64,000 nucleotides of DNA from Nitrospirillum amazonense (GTDB lineage: Bacteria; Pseudomonadota; Alphaproteobacteria; Azospirillales; Azospirillaceae), in the NCBI RefSeq assembly GCF_007828045.1, contig NZ_VITN01000003.1, positions 1-64,000 on the forward strand. The letters are read 5' to 3'. Under the pieces are notes generated by a model, which saw nothing but the letters and a program-made list of their open reading frames with translations, had not been told where the DNA came from and made no database searches. Both the position numbers and the translations under genes were made by a program. Shown one piece after another: positions 27,377-35,466 of the stretch. Every line of letters starts with the position of its first letter. Position 1 is the first letter of the stretch.

Positions 27377-30300
27377 GCGCGGCGCCCCCCCCGGATCGCC
27401 CGATCGACCCCACGGTCAAGCAGCGCCAAGCCTCGGACCCGGAGACATCGGTCTGGGTGGGGGCGTCGGCGGGCACCGGCAAGACCAAGGTGCTGACCGA
27501 CCGGGTGGTGCGCCTGATGCTGGCCGGCACCGAGCCCGGCCGCATCCTGTGCCTGACCTTCACCAAGGCGGCCGCGGCGGAAATGGCCAACCGCATTGCA
27601 GAACGCCTTGCAAGTTGGGCAGTCATGGCGGATGGCGACCTGACGCAGGCCCTGGCCGAGCTGAACGGCCGCCCGCCCACGCGGGATGAGGTGCTGACCG
27701 CCCGCCGCCTGTTCGCCCGCGTGCTGGACACCGCCGGCGGCATGAAGATCCAGACCATCCACGCCTTCTGCCAGTCCTTGCTGCGCCGTTTCCCGCTGGA
27801 GGCGCGGCTGCCGCCCAATTTCCAGGTCATGGATGACCGCACGGCGGCCGAAGCGCTGGCCGAGGCGCAGGCGCAGATGCTGGCGTCGGCCCAGGACCGG
27901 CCGGCCACTCCCCTGGGCCAAGCCCTGAAGCGCCTGGCCGGCGCCCTGAATGAGGAAAGCTTCGCCGAGTTGCTGGCCGATCTGGTGGCCCAGCGCGGCC
28001 GCATCCGCCGCATTCTGGAGGCGCACGGCGGCCCCGGGGAACGTGGGCTGGACGGCACCATCGCCGCCCTGTTCCGCCACCTGGGCGTGAGCCCGGAGGA
28101 GACGGAGGCCGGCGTGCTGGCGGCTGGCTGCCGGGACGAGGTGCTGGACGTCGCCAACCTGCGGGCGGCCTGCGCCGCCCTGGCCGAGGGCACGGCCACG
28201 GACGTGGAGCGCGGCATGGGCATCCAGCGGTGGCTGGACCAGATCGACCGCCGCCTGACCGACATCGCGGCCTATCGCCAGCTGTTCCTGACCGCCGACG
28301 GCACGGTGCGGTCCCGACTGGCGACCAAGGGCGCCCTGGCCGCGAATCCGCGCACCGCCGACATCCTGGCCCAGGAAGGCCAGCGCCTGCTGGACCTGCA
28401 GGAACGCCTGCGCGCCGTGACGGTCGCCCATTCCACCGCCAGCCTGTTGACCCTGGCCGGCAGCATGCTGGAAGGCTATCAGCGCTGGAAGGACAGCCGG
28501 GCACAGCTGGACTTCGACGATCTGATCCTGGCGGCCAGCGCCCTGCTGACCGGCGATGCCCAGGCCTGCGCCTGGGTGCTGTACAAGCTGGACGGCGGCC
28601 TGGACCACATCCTGATCGACGAGGCGCAGGACACCAACCCGGAGCAGTGGCGGGTGGTGAGCGCCCTGGCGGAGGAGTTCTTCGCTGGCGAGGGCCAGTC
28701 GCAGGCCCGGCGCACCCTGTTCGTGGTGGGCGACGAGAAGCAGTCCATCTTCAGTTTCCAGGGCGCCGACCCGGCGGAGTTCGCCCGCATGCGCCGCACC
28801 TTCCAGGCGCGGGTACAGGCGGCGGAACGGCCCTGGGCCATCGTGGACCTGGAAACGTCCTTCCGTTCCGTCGGCGCCGTGCTGCAGGCGGTGGATACGG
28901 TGTTCGCGCAGCAGGACGCCCGGGACGGCGTGTCGGCGCAGGCCATCCGCCACCGCCCCTTCCGCCAGGGCATGGCGGGCACGGTGGAGCTGTGGCCTCT
29001 GGTACGGCCCGGCGACGGGGCGGACACCCCGGCCTGGTCGCCGCCCCTGCACCATGAGCCGGAAGACAGGCCCCAGGCCCGCCTGGCCACCGTCATCGCC
29101 GACCAGATCGCCCATTGGATCGCCAAGGGGGAGGTGCTGGAGGCGCGCGGCCGGCCCCTGACCGCCGGCGACATCCTGGTGCTGGTCCGCCGCCGCAACG
29201 CCTTCGTCCAACAGCTGGTGCGCGCGCTGAAGGAACGGCGCGTGCCGGTGGCGGGCGTGGACCGCATGGTGCTGACCGAGCAGCTGGCCGTCATGGACCT
29301 GATGGCGGTGGGCCAGTTCCTGCTGATGCCGGAAGACGACCTGACCCTGGCCACCGTGCTGAAAAGCCCCTTCATCGGCCTGGATGAGGAGGCGCTGTTC
29401 ACCCTGGCGCACGGGCGCGGCGGCCGCCTGTGGCCGGCCCTGGTGAAGCGGGCGGAGACGGACATGCGCTTCCAGCCCGCCTACGCCTGGCTGCGCCGCC
29501 TGCTGGGCGAGGTCGACTACACCGCCCCCTATGAGCTGTTCGCGGGCCTGCTGACCCGGCCCTGTCCGGCCGACCCGGTCAGCGGCCGGCGGGCCCTGCT
29601 GGGCCGCCTGGGGGCGGAGGCCATCGACCCGGTGGACGAGTTCCTGAGCCTGTGCCTGGGTTTTGACCGCGCCCATCCGCCGTCCCTGCAAACCTTCCTG
29701 CACTGGCTGGCTGCGGGAAAGACGGAGGTGAAGCGCGAGCTGGACACGGGCGCCAAGGATCGCGGGCCGGAGGGCGGTCAGGTGCGCATCATGACCGTCC
29801 ATGGGTCCAAGGGCCTGCAGGCGCCGGTGGTCATCCTGCCCGATACGACGCGCAAGCCGGTGACCAGCCCCCGTATCCTGTGGCCCCACGGAGACGAAGA
29901 GGGCGCCGCCGCCCCCGGCGTTCCCCTGTACGCCCCCCGGCGGGAGCAGGAGGACGTGAAGACCCGGGCCGCCCGGGCCGCCGCCGACCGCCGGCGCGAC
30001 CAGGAATACCGCCGCCTGCTGTACGTGGCCCTGACCCGGGCGGAAGACCGGCTGCATGTCTGCGGCTATGAGGGCAAGACCGCCACCAGCGACGACACCT
30101 GGTTCCGGTTGACGGAACGGGCGCTGGCCGCCGTGGCGCCCAGCCGGGCCTTCGACCTGACCGCCGTGTCGCGCCAGGGATGGACCGGTGACGGCCGGGT
30201 GCTGTCGGAACCGCAGACCCGCCCCCCGCCCGCCCAGCGCGCCGCGCGCGAAGGAGCCGAGGCGGTCCCGCCGGCCCCCGCCTGGCTGCTGGCCCCGCCG

Positions 30301-30900
30301 GCGGCCGAGCCCGCCCCGTCGCGCCCGCTGGCCCCCTCCCGCCCGGACGGGGAGGAACCGGCGGTGCGGTCGCCCCTGGGCGATGGCGAGGCGAAAGAGG
30401 CCCGCCGCTTCAAGCGCGGCACCCTGATCCACAAGCTGCTGCAGCTGTTGCCGGAAATGCCGGTGGCGGCCCGGGCCGGGGCCGCGCGCCGCTGGCTGGA
30501 CCGCCCGGCCCATGGCCTGGATGAGGCCGCGCGGGAGGAGATCTGGGCGGAAACCCTGCGCGTGCTGAATCACGATGAGTTTGCCGACCTGTTCGGCCCC
30601 GACAGCCGGTCGGAAGTGCCCCTGGTGGGCACGGTGGGCACGCGTCCCCTGGCGGCACAGATCGACCGGCTGGTGGTGACGGCGACCGAGGTCAAGATCA
30701 TCGACTTCAAGACCAACCGCCCCCCGCCCCGCACGGCGGAGGAGATTCCCGGCCTGTACGTCTCGCAAATGGCCGCCTACCGGGACGCCCTGAGGCGCAT
30801 CTATCCGGACCTGGCCATCCGCTGCCTGCTGCTGTGGACCGACGGCCCCTTCATCACCGAGGTTGATCCCGCCCGCATGGACGCCGTCATTTTGGGCTGA
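27373..30900 (+). CDS. addA: Double-strand break repair helicase AddA, alphaproteobacterial type
   Basis: A 1175-residue UvrD/Rep-type helicase-nuclease. Walker A is VGASAGTGKTKVLTDR (about residue 30), motif Ia LCLTFTKAAAAEMANRI, motif II LIDEAQDTNPEQW, motif III VVGDEKQSIFSFQGA, motif V RIMTVHGSKGLQAPVV, and motif VI RLLYVALTRAEDRL. The C-terminal RecB-type nuclease has KIIDFKTN (about residue 1111). It is the motor of AddAB. It is preceded by addB in one operon; trxA, which often follows directly, is displaced about 4 kb by a GST gene and an opposing two-gene operon. Confidence 0.95.
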   Translation: MSAAPPPDRPIDPTVKQRQASDPETSVWVGASAGTGKTKVLTDRVVRLMLAGTEPGRILCLTFTKAAAAEMANRIAERLASWAVMADGDLTQALAELNGRPPTRDEVLTARRLFARVLDTAGGMKIQTIHAFCQSLLRRFPLEARLPPNFQVMDDRTAAEALAEAQAQMLASAQDRPATPLGQALKRLAGALNEESFAELLADLVAQRGRIRRILEAHGGPGERGLDGTIAALFRHLGVSPEETEAGVLAAGCRDEVLDVANLRAACAALAEGTATDVERGMGIQRWLDQIDRRLTDIAAYRQLFLTADGTVRSRLATKGALAANPRTADILAQEGQRLLDLQERLRAVTVAHSTASLLTLAGSMLEGYQRWKDSRAQLDFDDLILAASALLTGDAQACAWVLYKLDGGLDHILIDEAQDTNPEQWRVVSALAEEFFAGEGQSQARRTLFVVGDEKQSIFSFQGADPAEFARMRRTFQARVQAAERPWAIVDLETSFRSVGAVLQAVDTVFAQQDARDGVSAQAIRHRPFRQGMAGTVELWPLVRPGDGADTPAWSPPLHHEPEDRPQARLATVIADQIAHWIAKGEVLEARGRPLTAGDILVLVRRRNAFVQQLVRALKERRVPVAGVDRMVLTEQLAVMDLMAVGQFLLMPEDDLTLATVLKSPFIGLDEEALFTLAHGRGGRLWPALVKRAETDMRFQPAYAWLRRLLGEVDYTAPYELFAGLLTRPCPADPVSGRRALLGRLGAEAIDPVDEFLSLCLGFDRAHPPSLQTFLHWLAAGKTEVKRELDTGAKDRGPEGGQVRIMTVHGSKGLQAPVVILPDTTRKPVTSPRILWPHGDEEGAAAPGVPLYAPRREQEDVKTRAARAAADRRRDQEYRRLLYVALTRAEDRLHVCGYEGKTATSDDTWFRLTERALAAVAPSRAFDLTAVSRQGWTGDGRVLSEPQTRPPPAQRAAREGAEAVPPAPAWLLAPPAAEPAPSRPLAPSRPDGEEPAVRSPLGDGEAKEARRFKRGTLIHKLLQLLPEMPVAARAGAARRWLDRPAHGLDEAAREEIWAETLRVLNHDEFADLFGPDSRSEVPLVGTVGTRPLAAQIDRLVVTATEVKIIDFKTNRPPPRTAEEIPGLYVSQMAAYRDALRRIYPDLAIRCLLLWTDGPFITEVDPARMDAVILG

Positions 30901-30926
30901 ACCTTATCGCGCGCCGGGAGTTACCC

Positions 30927-30973
30927 AAGAGGGGGACAATTGGGGGATACAAGAGGGGGACAATTGGGGGATA
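30927..30973 (+). repeat. 24-bp direct repeat, two units
   Basis: AAGAGGGGGACAATTGGGGG followed by ATA occurs at 30927-30949 and again at 30951-30973, one 24-bp period apart; a third partial AATTGGGT follows. It lies between addA and the GST gene, just upstream of the GST ribosome-binding site. Confidence 0.85.
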
Positions 30974-31015
30974 ATTGGGTGATGGGCCCACCAGCCTACC
31001 GGAGGACCCCTGACG

Positions 31016-31717
31016 ATGTCCGACTATACCTTGTACTACTGGCCTGTCCCCTTTCGGGGGGAGTTTATTCGTACCATCCTGACCCAGGCCGGCAAGGCCT
31101 GGGACGAGCCTGAGGTAAGCACCCTGGTGGAGGTGATGGAGGAAGCCCCCGGCGACCAGCCGGTGCCCTTCATGGGTCCGCCCGTGCTGGTGGACCGCGC
31201 GGCCGATTTCACCGTGTCGCAGATGCCGGCCATCGCCCTGTATCTGGGCGATACCCTGGGTCTGTTGCCGCCTTCGCCGCAGGGCCGGGCCATGACCCTG
31301 AAGGTCGTGGCCGACGCCAACGACGTGATCGACGAGATCACCCTGAACGGCGGGCGGGAGATGTGGACACCCGCGACGTGGGAGGACTTCGTCCCCCGGC
31401 TGCGCCGCTGGATGTCCATTTTCGAGGCGACCGGCCAGCGCCACGGCCTGCAGCGCGACCATGGCCTGATGCTGGGCGGCGACGCCATCGGCGTGGCCGA
31501 CATTGTCACCGCCACCCTGTGGTCCACCCTGCGCCGCGTCTTCCCCGGGATCGGTACGATCCTGGACGAGATGGCCCCGGGGGTCGCTGCCTTGAGCCGC
31601 CGGGTCTGGCAGACGCCGGCCCTGGCTGCCTGGGACAAGGTATCGGTCAGGCGCTACGGCGACAGCTATTGCGGCGGCCAGATCGAGAAATCGCTGAAAA
31701 GGGCGGTTAACGGCTAA
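31016..31717 (+). CDS. Glutathione S-transferase family protein
   Basis: A 233-residue GST-fold protein. The N-terminal thioredoxin-like domain reads YTLYYWPVPFRGEFIRTIL, with PPVLVDRAADFTVSQMPAIALYL where the glutathione-binding Gln/Ser-type residues (SQMPAI, in place of the usual ESxAI) lie. The C-terminal helical domain contains GDAIGVADIVTATLWSTL, where the conserved N-capping Asp sits. A GGAGGA ribosome-binding site precedes the start. Substrate and class are not assignable. It stands between addA and the unknown operon. Confidence 0.87.
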   Translation: MSDYTLYYWPVPFRGEFIRTILTQAGKAWDEPEVSTLVEVMEEAPGDQPVPFMGPPVLVDRAADFTVSQMPAIALYLGDTLGLLPPSPQGRAMTLKVVADANDVIDEITLNGGREMWTPATWEDFVPRLRRWMSIFEATGQRHGLQRDHGLMLGGDAIGVADIVTATLWSTLRRVFPGIGTILDEMAPGVAALSRRVWQTPALAAWDKVSVRRYGDSYCGGQIEKSLKRAVNG

Positions 31718-31754
31718 GGCGGCCGGTAGGCGGCCCCCTGTCAGTTGACCGGCC

Positions 31755-33146
31755 TCAAGTCAACCGGCGGTTCCACTCGCGGTACATCCGCTCCGCCTCG
31801 TCCGAGCCCGCGAGGATTTCCACCAGGCGCAGGTTGTTGAACATCTGCCGGCGGACCTCGGGATCGCCCCGGGCGCCGGGGGCCGCCATCATGCGCTCGG
31901 TCTGGCGGTCGATCTCCCGCCGGATTTCCGTGATCTTGGCGGTGACCTCGCGCTGGATGCCCAGGTGCCCCGCCAGCTTGGACGAGCGCTTGAGGGCCAG
32001 AACCGTGGCCTCCGCCTTCTTCATCTCGTCAGGCGGGGTGGAGACGCCACCGGCGGAATACATCAGGGCGGCCAGGGTCTTCTCCACGTCGCCGAGCACG
32101 GTGGTCAGCACGAATTCGCCGATCTCACTGCGGGCGGCGGCCACGCGGTCGACGATCTTCTTGTCGCGCAGGATGGCGACACTGTCATTGACCGAGGTGA
32201 GGCCATCGGTCAGCCGTTCCGCCACCGCGGCCAGGGAACCCAGTTGCTGCACCGGGTCCTTCACCGCCGGGGCGGCGCCCGATGTGGCGCCGGGCGTCGG
32301 CTCCGGCGGTTTGGCCATGGTGCCGGTCTGGCGCAGCAGGTTGCCCACCACCACGCCCGACAGATCGCGCGTCAGGGCGTCGCGCTGCGCCTGGCTGTTG
32401 CCGGTCACGCGCATGTCGGTCAGCATCTTCAGGATCACGCCGGGACGCAGCATACGGGCGGTCAGCACCAGCAGCACGGGCGCCGCGGCCTGCGGGCTTT
32501 CCGCCCCGCCCAGTTGGGCCATGACGCCCTTGATCGCCTCGACATGGCTTTCCGCCAGGTCGCCGATGGGGCGTTCCGGCAGGCGCTGCTTCAAATCCTC
32601 GATGACGCCGCCCAGCAGCAGCACGTCGCGCAGCGTCTGAATCTGCCGCAGCACGTCGTCGTCACGGCCGAAATTGTCGACCATGAAGCGCAGGTTGTTT
32701 TCCGCCTCGTCGGCGATGGCGGCCAGCGCCTGGGCGCCCGCTTCCCACAGGGGCGCCGCCACGCGGGCCATGACGCGCGGATCGCGCGGGTCGGCCTTCA
32801 GGATGCCCTGGGCGACGCCGTCCACCATGCCGCCGTCCAGCCGCGCCCGCACCAGCTTCCACGCGGTGGGCAAGGTGCCGCGCGACACCCGTTGCAGCCG
32901 GCGGGTATAGACGCCGGGATCGTCGAACAGATCCTCCGCGGGGCGGAAGAACAGGCGCGAGACGGTGGGCCGGCGGGGCGGTCGCAACTGGGTCAGGCGC
33001 GGACGCATCGCGTCGAACGCCCCGGCGATGCCGGGCTTTTCCCCCAGCTGTTCCAGCAAGGCGTAGATCTGCAGGAACTTGGCGTCGCTGAGCCGGGTGG
33101 CGTCACGCGCCAAGGTCTGCCACTGGGCAATAGCCGGATCGGTCAT
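31755..33146 (-). CDS. Hypothetical protein, second gene of an unknown two-gene operon
   Basis: A 463-residue protein, not recognised. It has no signal peptide or membrane segment and is almost entirely alpha-helical by composition, with many Leu/Ala/Arg heptad-like stretches. A proline-rich linker (MAKPPEPTPGATSGAAPAV, about residues 275-295) separates an N-terminal helical domain from a C-terminal region with LSGHLGIQREVTAKITEIRREIDRQTERM-like coiled-coil character (split around residue 400). It overlaps the upstream gene by 4 bp (ATGA), implying coupled translation and probably a complex. No catalytic motif is evident. Confidence 0.75.
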   Translation of the reverse strand: MTDPAIAQWQTLARDATRLSDAKFLQIYALLEQLGEKPGIAGAFDAMRPRLTQLRPPRRPTVSRLFFRPAEDLFDDPGVYTRRLQRVSRGTLPTAWKLVRARLDGGMVDGVAQGILKADPRDPRVMARVAAPLWEAGAQALAAIADEAENNLRFMVDNFGRDDDVLRQIQTLRDVLLLGGVIEDLKQRLPERPIGDLAESHVEAIKGVMAQLGGAESPQAAAPVLLVLTARMLRPGVILKMLTDMRVTGNSQAQRDALTRDLSGVVVGNLLRQTGTMAKPPEPTPGATSGAAPAVKDPVQQLGSLAAVAERLTDGLTSVNDSVAILRDKKIVDRVAAARSEIGEFVLTTVLGDVEKTLAALMYSAGGVSTPPDEMKKAEATVLALKRSSKLAGHLGIQREVTAKITEIRREIDRQTERMMAAPGARGDPEVRRQMFNNLRLVEILAGSDEAERMYREWNRRLT

Positions 33147-34255
33147 GACAGCGTCGCCTTCAAGGCTTCGATCCGCATCACCGCCGCCATGTCGAGGGCG
33201 CCGGTGCGCCAGTCCTCCCCCATGCGCAGCCAGCGCGTCTGTATCTTCCCCAGCACCTCAAGGTCGTAGGCCGACGGCTCCTTGCCGCCCTCGCCCACCG
33301 GGATCAGGGGGGCCAGGCGGAACAGCTCACCCATGGTGGATTGCTGCGCCTCCAGCGGGCTGTCGGACACACTGTCCCAAAGACGGATCAGGAAGGGCCA
33401 GCCGTCCATGAGCCAGCCAAGCCGCGTCACATCCTCCGCCACCGCGGTGCGCAGGGCGCGGAAATCACCGGCGATGGCGCCCAGGTCGCGGCAGCGGTTG
33501 TCCAGCCGCGCCAGCCGGTCGCGCGATATGTCCAGCGCCGCCTTGGCCGTCTCGGCCACGAAATCGGCCAGCTGCGACACCTCGGAGAAGTCGGTGGCGC
33601 CCCAGCGCTGCAGGCTGGCGCGGGTGCGCTCCAGTTCGCCCACCGCCATGCGCAGGCGGCCCAGCTGCTGGCACTGCGGCAGGCCCACGGGGGCGATCAG
33701 CGTGGCCAGGGTCTCCACCCGCGATACCATTTCCTCCACGGGCAGGTTGGCCCGCTGGCCCAGCTGCCCCAGGGCGGCGCGTACCAGGCGCTGGCTTTCC
33801 GAGCCGGTCATGCCGGTGGCCAGCAGCTCGGCCGGGTCCATGCGCGCCAGCTTCAGCAACTCGATGACCAGGGTGAATTGGGTCAACGCCTGATAGCCCG
33901 CATCCAGCGCCAGGGTCTTTTCCGCCGCCAGCGAGGCGTCGCCGCCGGCCACGCCCGTCGCCTGCACGGCCAATACCGCCTGGCGCACCGTGTCGGGCGA
34001 ATACTGCTTCAGTTCCAGCAGGGCGTCGTACAACAGCCTGTCATGCAGGGTGACGGTCATGACCGCGGGCAGGGAGCGCCAGGGCATGATGTACATGCCC
34101 TTGCCGCCGTTGAAGCTGGGCAGCAGGAATTCCGGTTCGCCCTGGCGGGTGGGCCGCATGCGGGCCTGACTCAGCATCGGGGTGGTGAAGGGAATTGAAA
34201 TTCCCCGCTCACCAAACGTACCCGGCGAAATATCCAGACTTTTCGCTTGGCTCAT
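33143..34255 (-). CDS. Hypothetical protein, first gene of an unknown two-gene operon
   Basis: A 370-residue soluble, mainly helical protein that I do not recognise. Residues 1-70 form a Gly/Pro-rich, less helical N-terminus (FNGGKGMYIMPWRSLPAVM). The rest is helical, with RVETLATLIAP, LERTRASLQRW and QLADFVAETAKAALDISRDRLARLDN, suggesting coiled-coil or bundle packing. There is no signal peptide or Walker motif. It is followed by the 463-residue partner with a 4-bp overlap. Upstream is a 670-bp gene-free region shared with trxA. Long, uninterrupted frame and family-typical codon bias support a real gene. Confidence 0.75.
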   Translation of the reverse strand: MSQAKSLDISPGTFGERGISIPFTTPMLSQARMRPTRQGEPEFLLPSFNGGKGMYIMPWRSLPAVMTVTLHDRLLYDALLELKQYSPDTVRQAVLAVQATGVAGGDASLAAEKTLALDAGYQALTQFTLVIELLKLARMDPAELLATGMTGSESQRLVRAALGQLGQRANLPVEEMVSRVETLATLIAPVGLPQCQQLGRLRMAVGELERTRASLQRWGATDFSEVSQLADFVAETAKAALDISRDRLARLDNRCRDLGAIAGDFRALRTAVAEDVTRLGWLMDGWPFLIRLWDSVSDSPLEAQQSTMGELFRLAPLIPVGEGGKEPSAYDLEVLGKIQTRWLRMGEDWRTGALDMAAVMRIEALKATLS

Positions 34256-34642
34256 CCCAGAAACCGCCGCCCCCGCTGTCCCTCGGGCCCCACCCGCCCC
34301 CCATTTTGGGGGAGGCGAACTCAGCCTCTCCTATCCAAAGGCAATATGCCAGACAAATGATTAATTGTGACGGGACGTGGTGGAACCCAATTCCACCCAG
34401 CCGGGCCACGGACTGACCTTGGACAATTCTGTAAGCAAATCCCGGGCCACTGCTGCGCATCCTAATAAACCGACGGCGTCCGGAATTTTACCGGATGCCG
34501 CCCCGGATGCTGCCGAGGAAAGAAGCTTACAGATATCGCGTTAAAATATTTCAACCGACTCGGAAAAGAGAGCGGACAGGGGTGGCTTGGCGAACCGGCA
34601 TGGCCTAACGCCCCCGTCTTCGAGGATGGGCCGCCACCGTTG

Positions 34643-34660
34643 CCCCCTGGCGCCAGGGGG
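34643..34660. repeat. Perfect 18-bp palindrome
   Basis: CCCCCTGGCGCCAGGGGG is self-complementary without a spacer. It lies about 265 bp upstream of trxA. A regulator site is possible; no partner is known. Confidence 0.6.
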
Positions 34661-34791
34661 GCCCGACGCCATGACCATGAGGCCGCGTCGTGTTGAACTG
34701 GGCATTTCCTGCGTTTCGGGGCCTGAAAGGGACGGTTTTGCCGCTTTTCAAGGGGGCCCCGCCACCGCCCTGCCCCCCATCCGGCCCCGCC

Positions 34792-34821
34792 TTGACCATA
34801 CCCGCCCAGGGCACCTACATT
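34792..34821 (+). promoter_or_regulatory. Possible sigma-70-type promoter for trxA
   Basis: TTGACC (34792-34797) and TACATT (34816-34821) are separated by 18 bp. Both hexamers are near consensus, but the leader would be about 95 bases long. Confidence 0.35.
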
Positions 34822-34925
34822 TACCGGTGAAACTGGGCGCGGAATCCCCGCGCACCTACCCGCACTAGGTAGGGCCACCATAGGAACCCCCAAGTCCTGG
34901 GGCCCTAGCAGCCAAGGATAGCGTT

Positions 34926-35252
34926 ATGAGCGAGAATACGGTGAAGGTGACGGACAGCAGCTTCGAGACCGACGTGCTGAAGGCCGGCGGCCCGGTGCTG
35001 GTCGACTTCTGGGCCACCTGGTGCGGCCCCTGCAAGATGATCGCCCCGTCCCTGGAGTCCATCGCCGAAGAGCTGAACGGCCAGCTGACGGTGGCCAAGC
35101 TGGACATTGACGACAACCCCAACGTCCCGGGCAAGTACGGCGTGCGCGGCGTGCCGACCCTGATGCTGTTCAAGGACGGCGAAGTGGTCGCCACCAAGGT
35201 GGGCGCCCTGCCCAAGCAGGCCCTGACCGACTGGGTGAAGTCCAACCTGTGA
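34926..35252 (+). CDS. trxA: Thioredoxin
   Basis: A 108-residue cytosolic thioredoxin: [20 protein letters not shown] with the redox Cys33-Cys36 pair, then [20 protein letters not shown] with the conserved cis-Pro in GVPTLMLF. It reduces disulfides in ribonucleotide reductase, peroxiredoxins and others. It is followed by a strong terminator. The addA-trxA link usual in this order is interrupted here. Confidence 0.97.
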   Translation: MSENTVKVTDSSFETDVLKAGGPVLVDFWATWCGPCKMIAPSLESIAEELNGQLTVAKLDIDDNPNVPGKYGVRGVPTLMLFKDGEVVATKVGALPKQALTDWVKSNL

Positions 35253-35293
35253 TCTGAAGCGGCCCACCAGGGCCGAACGTGTCGGGTAGAGAG

Positions 35294-35328
35294 AGGCGGG
35301 CGTCCCCGGGGCGCCCGCCTTCTTCTTT
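35294..35328 (+). terminator. Rho-independent terminator of trxA
   Basis: Perfect stem AGGCGGGCG (35294-35302) / CGCCCGCCT (35312-35320) with a 9-base loop and a T-rich tail (TCTTCTTT). Confidence 0.85.
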
Positions 35329-35404
35329 GCGCACTCGCGCAGGGCCTGCATCCTGGGACCGCCTTCCCGGGAAGGCGCATCAGCCCTCGCCTAAAAATCT
35401 TGTT

Positions 35405-35423
35405 AATAATGATATTGATTCTT
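35405..35423 (+). promoter_or_regulatory. Fur-like box ahead of the TonB-dependent receptor
   Basis: AATAATGATATTGATTCTT matches 14 of 19 positions of the classical Fur box GATAATGATAATCATTATC. It lies in an A+T-rich tract about 45-60 bp before the receptor start, where a repressor would block the promoter. Confidence 0.55.
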
Positions 35424-35466
35424 AGTTTCATAGCATTTACGGTCCCGACAAAAGACGGGGACAAAA

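Larger units (their letters stand above)
34256..34925. other. 670-bp divergent intergenic region without a recognisable gene
   Basis: Lies between the unknown operon (minus) and trxA (plus). It contains an A+T-richer segment (about 34480-34570), a perfect 18-bp palindrome (34643-34660), a TCCGG...CCGGA inverted repeat near 34480-34500, and a possible trxA promoter. The short open frames here have no supporting features. Confidence 0.55.

Noticed and set aside
27319-30768. A 1149-codon open frame antisense to addA
   Set aside because: It is the shadow of addA in GC-rich DNA; it has no family motifs, while addA has all helicase motifs.
34587-34868. A 93-codon gene between the unknown operon and trxA
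   Set aside because: Pro/Arg/His-rich frame without ribosome-binding site or similarity; overlaps the palindrome and likely promoter.
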